The notes under the pieces: generated by a model
What the model was told of the DNA's origin: nothing
The model's input: the letters and a program-made list of their open reading frames with translations, nothing else
Databases searched by the model: none
Translations under genes and position numbers: made by a program
Part shown: positions 58,801 to 63,496 of the stretch, one piece after another
Layout of the letters: every line of letters begins with the position of its first letter
How positions within the stretch are numbered: the first letter of the stretch is position 1
IMG/VR virus record: IMGVR_UViG_3300012920_000036
Location: 1-63,496 of that record
Origin: a virus
Reading direction: 5' to 3' (one strand)
DNA length: 63,496 nucleotides

Positions 58801-61313
58801 AAGCAAGACAGCAATTCATTGAGCAAACCTTCTCAACATTTAACGACATCTTTCAGACGCTTCACGATCAGAAAAAAGAATTCAATCAAGCCAATAACGA
58901 CGGAAACATGGGAGTACCAATGCGTGTTCTCATGGATGCCCGAAAGTCTGAGGAACTACCCGCTGAGTTCTTGGAGCATGTGACATTCGATTCACGCACC
59001 ATGAAGCAGATGGCCAAAGTGATGGCAATGGAATCTCAGTATGGACGTAACATGTCCACAATGATTACTGGGTTTGCCCAGCTAATACAGGAACTATCAG
59101 ACAAGGCCAAACTCTATGAATCTATTGTTAAGGAAGTAGGTCTTGCTAACCCAAGGGTAGGCAGGGGAGGGAAAACAAAACTAATAAAGGACGAATTTAA
59201 GGCGCGTGGTCTGAACTACGATGTTTACAGTCAAGCTACAAAGAATTTGGACTACGCTACTAGCTTGAGAGATCAATGGGTAGCGTTCACTTCAGCAGAA
59301 GGTCACGTCTCAACAGAAAACCGCATGGCCCAAGAAGTTGTTGGGACTATGGCAGGAGCCACCGTCCAAGGCTTTGGTACGCTCCTGCTTGATTTGACTG
59401 CTCCTATCATTCAAGGCCAAACAAAGATGACAGGAGTAGGCGGTACTAAATTTGCAGCATCGATTTACAAGAAAGCATTTGGCGAGGTGCTAGGTAGCCT
59501 GTGGCAGTTGTTCGGAAAGACTCTTGGCTTGAAAGCGGACAACGCAAGGCGTCGTGCAAGGAACGGTTATATTTTTGCAGACGCTCATATGAGGATGCAG
59601 GACCAATTTACCAGCGCCTTAAATGAGGTAAACGAAAACGACAGACTCCTGGTCGAAGAGGGAGACACTCCTGTTCAAGCCTTTGGAAAACGAACCAAGC
59701 GTGGGTTGCTTAACTTCACTAGAATTATACGAACATTGATAGGTTCTGGAGTTGGCAAATCCAAGCTGGCTGAAAACGATGCAGCTTTCTCAACAGTCAA
59801 ACCACAAGCTCCGTACACATGGGGGAGTGAGATTGTACACGCTGCTGCGGTGGATGCGTATGTGGAAAAGTTTGAGGCAATACTCTCACGGGCTGTGGAA
59901 TATTTTCAAAATGCAGAGAACGAGAGTGACTTAACGAATCCTACTTTTGCATTCACTATTAAAAAACACGCTGAAGATTTAGGCTTCGGTAAACGCCTTG
60001 GCTTATTCGATAGCTCGCTTGATCTGGAGTATTTTTTAAATGCACTAAACGAACAGGGATTGTCCTTAGAACAACTGGCGAGAGAGTACATTGAAAGATC
60101 AAGTGCAGATTCAGAAGCCGCACTTATCACAGACAACAATTTCCACCACCTAGCCGCACTTGCCAACAGGGACATAATGTTGGCAAACAATGTGACTACT
60201 CAGTCTAAATTTTTAATCACAGGCAAGGTTGCCCCAGTTCTTCAAAACCTAGTCGGGTGGTCGATCAGAAGAAGCGGCGACTTGATAAGGATGATGAGAA
60301 AACCAGGTGGTGAGGGTGAGATGTTTGATAAAAATTGGAGAGACGCAATGATGCGACTCACTTTTGTGATGGTTCCTACAGCGTTAGGCGCTGCTGTAAT
60401 CAAGGACTGGTGGGATGAAGAGGTGTATGGGAAAAGCCCAAATGTTCTACGCTTCAGAGATGCCCAAACAGCAAGAGATTATTTGTTCACAGCACTTGAT
60501 AGAACAGCAAGAGTTGGTGTCTTGGGAATTGCCGGAGACGCAGCCAATAGTACTCTAAATGTTCAAACAGGAAGGGGTTTTAGTTTGGATTCGCGGATAT
60601 ACGCTGTGTCTTCCATGTTCCAGTTGGCTGGAGCAGTAAACAATGCTTACACACAGAACTTTGCCAACTATGAGACGGTTTACAGGCCAATGCTTCAAGC
60701 ATTAGGCGGCTCTGGTTTCCTCCAGAACATGACCACCTACAAGAATTTCTTTGAGACAATTAGCGGTGCTGACCTTGAGATTCAAGAGGATAGAATTGTA
60801 GGCCGAATTAATCTTGAGAACATAATTCGATCAGCAGGACGAGGGTCAAAGAACCTCGATGTAAGAATGATGGGGGGAAGCGGGATGCGCTATTTGTCCA
60901 ACCCAATACGCCCTCACATTAAGGACATGATCACGGCTGCGTACAGCAATGACGCGAGAGACTTCTACAATTCCTACAGACAAGCCTTAGAGGCAGCTAG
61001 GTTGGCAGGCAAGGCTGACCCACAGGATTCTGTAGCTCGCAGCTACGGGGCATACAATCCTCTAAGAAAGGTTTTCAAGACTGACCCAACTGAGGGTGAG
61101 TACGCTCAGTTACTGTCCAACATGGACAACACCACGGCTCGCACCGTCCGGCAGGGGCTGGATTTGTTTAACAAATATGGCGAGCAGATTGGGTCACGCG
61201 CATTCTACGGCAAAGCGGAAAGAAAAAAGAAATCAAGAGGAGTGAAGATGACCGGCAAACTGCCAACCCTTTCTGACTACAGACTGGCAGCTACCCTGCC
61301 TAATTTCCGTTGA
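52899..61313 (+). CDS. Giant internal virion / ejection protein with zincin motif, 2804 aa
   Basis: One frame of 8.4 kb, 13 percent of the window. The N-terminal 400 residues contain several Gly/Ala hydrophobic segments (e.g. VAGAGALVGSGAAPGPG), 600-760 is a coiled coil of K/E/A, and HEVAH at 993-997 inside LLLHEVAHAVFANEP is a zinc-peptidase motif. The last 1600 residues are mainly helical, with a hydrophobic stretch MMRLTFVMVPTALGAAVI near 2485. Very large proteins of this kind follow the tail genes in podoviruses and cross the envelope during DNA entry. The start 9 bases after the previous stop has no Shine-Dalgarno. Confidence 0.75.
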   Translation: MPNTLVDHYRSRFPDDSISDQGIIGGFIRQHGESAIKTQYPDAYSQFIKQRRKDDVDRYNRVNPSGLGGEWWKAAKRTTIGLGEISLAGFGLGAEAVGWESARDYLMMKAMELGQDASDVSIAAAEPEWEDVDGLYESLQYGAAVFGEAAPSLVESLAVAGAGALVGSGAAPGPGTVAGGVGGFFAKNAVKNLLKKEVRERVRENLEKQVGRTLTDDALKYTLLKTALSGKGAGKDMIKAQMKAAGAKLGGTVATTLNSYGLSSGEIYNSLASNPNVDPDDAMDIALVGGLVAAVPDTFLPSYIMKQSGIVDALAGTVKGKMAKEHVKRRFNGYVGRLAKQAAITIPTEGATEGFQELVNIAAEKYGDKTSEHFKDTGRLFAPMDIYDDLTDEEKGRIDRAIVVGAAAGSMGAVGAATRRTAEDTDDTDVTPTEPAEDVVDEIYAPTDEEKAIITALVAKEVAGGDVKKELTDANVFSNRILTRFYVSEKKRALEEQGFRLDAKKDSDEKAEVDEDYINFINEQIIVVKNSDLSPKIRKYLLAQLNEKLRAAKKGAKPDATTSMSMAGEAVEVKSLLDEQLGLLEPQPEAEPVAETREPIAMLPESVGAEEIRNRERDQKWQKEDNAKEAEKLQAQKTEGEKKLALLNERLAQAKKTAVQTEGDRRTRETNLAAIWAAASKLDRQEDNAAQKAFEEKQKFAKAAENLRQKKAKAAEKIKATAEAQQETTEEETSTQTTQETKEAFNAGHVADEPKSSAPDKRLTSTGGIKVPPIFEITSQIRERFKGKLDLLGNILTQGAGKKEKGKGKSKRDSRRITALLEPNSGEVYAVKTWKEGGNVWMASEDGTRIKLETVIEQGLIPIFSILTKPDASVKDYSVYPNRNDFDSTIAQQVANEKIDAEIDTEIKQRPPQPNSVSEKEAQSLPSNKKVKALFDAIVRAAVARGLNIEIFQNEQAAMEGEYGAYANAFKLIRLALADSANPTSETIRLLLHEVAHAVFANEPVHIRESIHSAINNMSDKALQLEGFTMAVPEGVNEAEVIQEERLVETTSINLQQEGFDPTNAQSTAQKLFRFLKDIYYRASMAIQRATGLNIANDQLPLLYFQNRMRMFLAGDKDVFSYLSFLGGPKPNHTETVGMSRKVHDSSIEIDISFRDKFVDYPEVVPDNQLAARLGVRQRPSPSRRTTAPEPIVQYGEEYDSVQMKTGEVYTLKLIDDAYRKMYEAWRVSGATPMTYEEWLASDMMGKDDPAVLIAEINSELAANGHEQINPDDVTSVSLEQNKQLPKAKEAAYVHIRSVRAKLQDNYINGQQNLDPSKPKSLSEKVKKAKEAVVKWLQRYTDADVSLNQIYTMLDEAVSELRDDMRQIGNASRRKGELYQIIKQLEGKTPEAKAVQQVEKKLLKLVRETRDGKGNFFDMVEAAARVLQDRGDTESRWNTLTVTQIAELLDASGVDILQPLIKDRQMLAAVIAIAKKDSLVMDLLSLRRDKERAGVDEILKEFLAKGRADENTIKHATRRIPRLEKVANRILLQLNTKQKALESDQRELQKQTERVLFWDSVAETIDDTMGMLEEDLGIEDADKNVQAFALYDGAKIPVPASPNTSIEDLKDPSKQKEVSLKASKFSQDQIRRYYQQIKTWLVANADKPKSATYRQMERIADELAIAGADLMDKSIRRVVGQKLADSFSKSLFSIGSGISRLMGRRIERFQNEWQRMEKEADLIGSQWTLAEKALMNELLKGRFYKIDRRQEFREDWYQKALQFFEKRPDLLNFSKDSREMRRNAYNQYLNRLSESNEFAQIIKNNDKVRDLFYKYMDATAKSSGWFDQQRSRLRIKLASDPKYGYLRESIGEPIFTVMRRLSGHASLIYEIMRESGWLEIKSDQPFDDTRPLFSKTVWRDFVKPIVQREGRSMIGSVHRPDGVQRLARRSSLIEAYENTAVNEAGFYSIKDFAEKLYSLEEGDPTDMEARQQFIEQTFSTFNDIFQTLHDQKKEFNQANNDGNMGVPMRVLMDARKSEELPAEFLEHVTFDSRTMKQMAKVMAMESQYGRNMSTMITGFAQLIQELSDKAKLYESIVKEVGLANPRVGRGGKTKLIKDEFKARGLNYDVYSQATKNLDYATSLRDQWVAFTSAEGHVSTENRMAQEVVGTMAGATVQGFGTLLLDLTAPIIQGQTKMTGVGGTKFAASIYKKAFGEVLGSLWQLFGKTLGLKADNARRRARNGYIFADAHMRMQDQFTSALNEVNENDRLLVEEGDTPVQAFGKRTKRGLLNFTRIIRTLIGSGVGKSKLAENDAAFSTVKPQAPYTWGSEIVHAAAVDAYVEKFEAILSRAVEYFQNAENESDLTNPTFAFTIKKHAEDLGFGKRLGLFDSSLDLEYFLNALNEQGLSLEQLAREYIERSSADSEAALITDNNFHHLAALANRDIMLANNVTTQSKFLITGKVAPVLQNLVGWSIRRSGDLIRMMRKPGGEGEMFDKNWRDAMMRLTFVMVPTALGAAVIKDWWDEEVYGKSPNVLRFRDAQTARDYLFTALDRTARVGVLGIAGDAANSTLNVQTGRGFSLDSRIYAVSSMFQLAGAVNNAYTQNFANYETVYRPMLQALGGSGFLQNMTTYKNFFETISGADLEIQEDRIVGRINLENIIRSAGRGSKNLDVRMMGGSGMRYLSNPIRPHIKDMITAAYSNDARDFYNSYRQALEAARLAGKADPQDSVARSYGAYNPLRKVFKTDPTEGEYAQLLSNMDNTTARTVRQGLDLFNKYGEQIGSRAFYGKAERKKKSRGVKMTGKLPTLSDYRLAATLPNFR

Positions 61314-61346
61314 CCCAGAACATACAGAATTTAACCTAATTACATT

Positions 61347-61640
61347 ATGAGTGATTCATTAATTAAAAAACTACCGGCGGTTCACGTTAGTGAGTTTTTA
61401 GCTACAGCCACCGCAGTAAGCACAACCGTTGGGGCAACCCAAGTCGTCTCTATAACTGATGTTGTAAACTCAGGAGCAAGTGTATTGGACATTAAAGAGT
61501 CTGTTACAGGAGGAGATGTTGCGATGAAAGTTCCGGCAGCTACCGCAGTTTCCCTGCAAGTTCCATTGCGTATGGCTGCGGGTAAAAAGCCATTTGCAAG
61601 TGTGGCCGGTGCAACAATCGGATTTATCGTAGAAGGCTGA
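61347..61640 (+). CDS. Small beta-rich protein, 97 aa
   Basis: Val/Thr/Ala-rich strands (ATATAVSTTVGATQVVSITDVV). Probably a virion decoration or fibre-accessory protein by position between the giant protein and the fibres. Starts after an AT-rich leader and overlaps the next ATG by one base. Confidence 0.55.
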   Translation: MSDSLIKKLPAVHVSEFLATATAVSTTVGATQVVSITDVVNSGASVLDIKESVTGGDVAMKVPAATAVSLQVPLRMAAGKKPFASVAGATIGFIVEG

Positions 61641-61897
61641 TGCTGAGAAAGCAGTCTAGTCCCGTCATACGCGATACTGGCGACTTGCCCAGTATACCCG
61701 TGGATATTGCGAAGGATTATCCGTCGCTGAACAACTGGTGGGACGATTCTGTTTCTGTGATAGATAGGTTGCGTACCGTTAGTGTGGAAATAACAAAACA
61801 GGAACTGTTAACAAAGTTAGAGGTTACAGGTGAAGTAGTTGGTACAACTGACGAACAGGAAATAGACAGCAAAGTTATAGGAGGAGGATCATTTTAA
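61640..61897 (+). CDS. Unknown small protein, 85 aa
   Basis: Contains YPSLNNWWDDSVSVIDRL then an acidic end. Its 3' part has GGAGGAGGATC just before the next ATG, a strong ribosome site for the fibre gene. Confidence 0.55.
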   Translation: MLRKQSSPVIRDTGDLPSIPVDIAKDYPSLNNWWDDSVSVIDRLRTVSVEITKQELLTKLEVTGEVVGTTDEQEIDSKVIGGGSF

Positions 61898-63238
61898 ATG
61901 AGTAACGTACTAAAAATTAAATCACGGCAGTCTGGGGCGGCTGGCGCACCCGCATCTTTAGCCAGGGCTGAGTTAGCTTACAACGAGCAAGACGATACTA
62001 TTTATATCGGACACGGAAGCGGAACCGACTCGTCTCGCACCAAGAAAGCTATTGGCGGCGTAGGCGCATTTGTCGATAAAGCGTCATCGCAAGTCCTCAC
62101 TAACAAAGACTTAACGGCAACCAGTAACCAATTCACCGTAGCTACAGCCACTCAGTCAGGCGTTGTTGAGCTTGCAACCGATGCTGAAACTAACACAGGT
62201 ACAGATCAGTTTCGAGCAGTCACTCCTGCTGGCATAGGAGCATTTACAGGTACAAACAACATTACCACGGTAGGTACTATCAGCACGGGAGTCTGGAGCG
62301 GAACTAAACTCGTCGCTGGAAAAGTTCCTAACATCGAAGACCTTACAGTTGGTGGTGATCTTGCGATGGGTGGCAACAAAATCACAGGGTTAGCTGATCC
62401 GACCATCGCCAGCGGGGCAGCAACAAAATCCTATGTCGATGCTGCAAGGTCTGGGCTGGATGTTAAGGCATCTGTACGAGTCGCCTCTACAGCAGCTATT
62501 TCCGGTTTCCCTGACCTATCATCTGCGCCGACTATAGATGGGATTACGCTACAGGATGGAGACAGGGTTTTAATTAAGGATGAGAGTTCAGCAAGTAACA
62601 ATGGAATCTGGGTTTGGAATAACTTAGGCAGCGTATTCAGCAGAGCTACAGATTTTGACACCAATACCGAGGTAACTGCTGGAGCTTTTACATTTGTAGA
62701 GGAAGGCTCAACTCATGCTGACTCAGGCTGGGTGGTCACAACTAACGACGATATAACTGTTGGCACTACTGGAATTACATGGTCACAGTTTAGTGGGGCA
62801 GGACAAATTACAGCCGGTGATGGTGTGCAAAAAAGCGGGAACACATTATCCGTGATGCTGGTTCCTACCGGCGGGTTAGACTTTGCTACTCATGCTGGCA
62901 AACAAAAGATTACCGCTAATTATAGTGATGCTAACGCTTTGGGAACTCTTCCTATAGCAAAGGGGGGTACTGGGGCTACAACCGCATCTGCCGCTCTAGC
63001 TAATCTCGGTTACACGGGGGCAACTAACGCTAATAATTTCACAATGAATATCAGCAATGATGGTGGAAGCGCAGATGCATTTGCCTCTGGGTCTACATTA
63101 AATATAACTGGAGGAAGCGGGATAGGTGTTAACAGATCAAGCAACAGCTTTAGTATAGCAGTAGACACCACATCAGTAGCAACCCTAACGTCAACTCAGA
63201 CGCTTACGAACAAGACCATAGATTGTGGAACTTTCTAG
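61898..63238 (+). CDS. Tail fibre protein, 446 aa
   Basis: N-terminal VLKIKSRQSGAAGAPASLARAELAYNEQDDTIYIGHG is the 'hyaluronidase-like' fibre start common in phages; middle GNKITGLADPTIASGAATKSYVDAARSGLDVKASV and AKGGTGATTASAALANLG are standard fibre modules. Probably receptor binding. GGAGGAGG ten bases upstream is the strongest Shine-Dalgarno of the region. Confidence 0.85.
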   Translation: MSNVLKIKSRQSGAAGAPASLARAELAYNEQDDTIYIGHGSGTDSSRTKKAIGGVGAFVDKASSQVLTNKDLTATSNQFTVATATQSGVVELATDAETNTGTDQFRAVTPAGIGAFTGTNNITTVGTISTGVWSGTKLVAGKVPNIEDLTVGGDLAMGGNKITGLADPTIASGAATKSYVDAARSGLDVKASVRVASTAAISGFPDLSSAPTIDGITLQDGDRVLIKDESSASNNGIWVWNNLGSVFSRATDFDTNTEVTAGAFTFVEEGSTHADSGWVVTTNDDITVGTTGITWSQFSGAGQITAGDGVQKSGNTLSVMLVPTGGLDFATHAGKQKITANYSDANALGTLPIAKGGTGATTASAALANLGYTGATNANNFTMNISNDGGSADAFASGSTLNITGGSGIGVNRSSNSFSIAVDTTSVATLTSTQTLTNKTIDCGTF

Positions 63239-63496
63239 ATGTCCAATACGATTCAGATTAAGCGCAATACCAGCGGCGCACCTAGTAGTTTAGACGCTGG
63301 CGAGTTAGCAGTTAATCTCACAGACAAGAAGCTCTGGGTCGGCAATAATGCTGGCGATGGCGTACTTCATCTAAACGACCACCTCCCACTTGCTGGCGGC
63401 ACACTCACGGGCAGTCTTACTGGAACTGACGCAAACTTTGAACGCAGTTTAGGTAACAGCCAACCAACAGATACCACATCCAGTATATACTTAAAA
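63239..63496 (+). CDS. Tail fibre-type protein, 5' part (partial)
   Basis: Starts MSNTIQIKRNTSGAPSSLDA right after the previous stop, then ELAVNLTDKKLWVGNNAGDG and LPLAGGTLTGSL, the usual beginning of a phage fibre. It reads out of the window after 86 complete codons and would continue in frame into positions 1-186 if the molecule is circular. Confidence 0.8.
   Translation, partial: MSNTIQIKRNTSGAPSSLDAGELAVNLTDKKLWVGNNAGDGVLHLNDHLPLAGGTLTGSLTGTDANFERSLGNSQPTDTTSSIYLK

Overview
This 63.5 kb window reads as one nearly complete temperate, podovirus-like phage genome (free phage or metagenomic contig), not bacterial chromosome. Almost every gene is on the + strand; the exceptions are a leftward lysogeny block (3202-6010) and one gene at 16163-16537. 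Genes are tightly packed with ATGA or TAATG overlaps. The attachment region carries only the 3' half of a tRNA-Lys(UUU), inside a phage gene context on both sides, which indicates an intact attP rather than an integrated prophage end. The CDS cut off at the right edge and the one cut off at the left edge join in one reading frame, so the window may be a whole circular genome opened at an arbitrary point. Host is an inference only: the integrase (ACRPSE and RHSFGTY boxes) resembles Verrucomicrobia/Lentisphaerae-type integrases, and many starts have an AT-rich leader instead of a strong Shine-Dalgarno, so a Verrucomicrobiota-like host is my best guess.

Layout. 1-2918: end of a tail-appendage gene, small basic virion-associated proteins, a lysis cassette (small membrane proteins, overlapping spanin-like pair), and a PD-(D/E)XK nuclease. 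2927-3201: attP with four direct arm repeats around a tRNA-derived core. 3202-6010 (minus): integrase, a membrane-anchored coiled-coil protein and a ribbon-helix-helix regulator. 6194-13800 (plus): regulators, Sak4-like ATPase, an AddB/Cas4-type Fe-S nuclease split in two by another nuclease gene, SSB, frameshifted RusA, a compact multi-stem RNA, a lambda-O-like initiator with an internal iteron array, and DnaB helicase. 13800-17350: small proteins, HU-like protein, zinc proteins. 17348-18570: 1.2 kb without a convincing gene, full of perfect stems, best explained as one or two large structured RNAs. 18571-31145: about 30 small overlapping accessory genes, including a stand-alone LPD29-like protein, an SprT-like peptidase, an RlpA-like protein and a cytosine methyltransferase. 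31210-33000: HTH protein and a second tyrosine recombinase. 33000-42200: terminase, portal, scaffold, capsid. 42248-63496: tail, fibres, a 2OG oxygenase and a GNAT, ejection proteins (one of 2804 residues with an internal zincin motif) and terminal fibre genes.

How it fits together. The ribbon-helix-helix proteins and the excisionase-like HTH presumably set lysogeny against excision. The recombination and replication block prepares DNA, starting from an origin inside the initiator gene. A 12-bp motif, TTGT(C/A)ACCTTAA, stands just in front of the first gene of several clusters and is the best candidate for a phage-specific control element of the early and accessory regions. The items most worth following up are the large RNA region, the compact RNA at 10117-10326, the split nuclease, the recurrent motif and the dual-frame methyltransferase segment.
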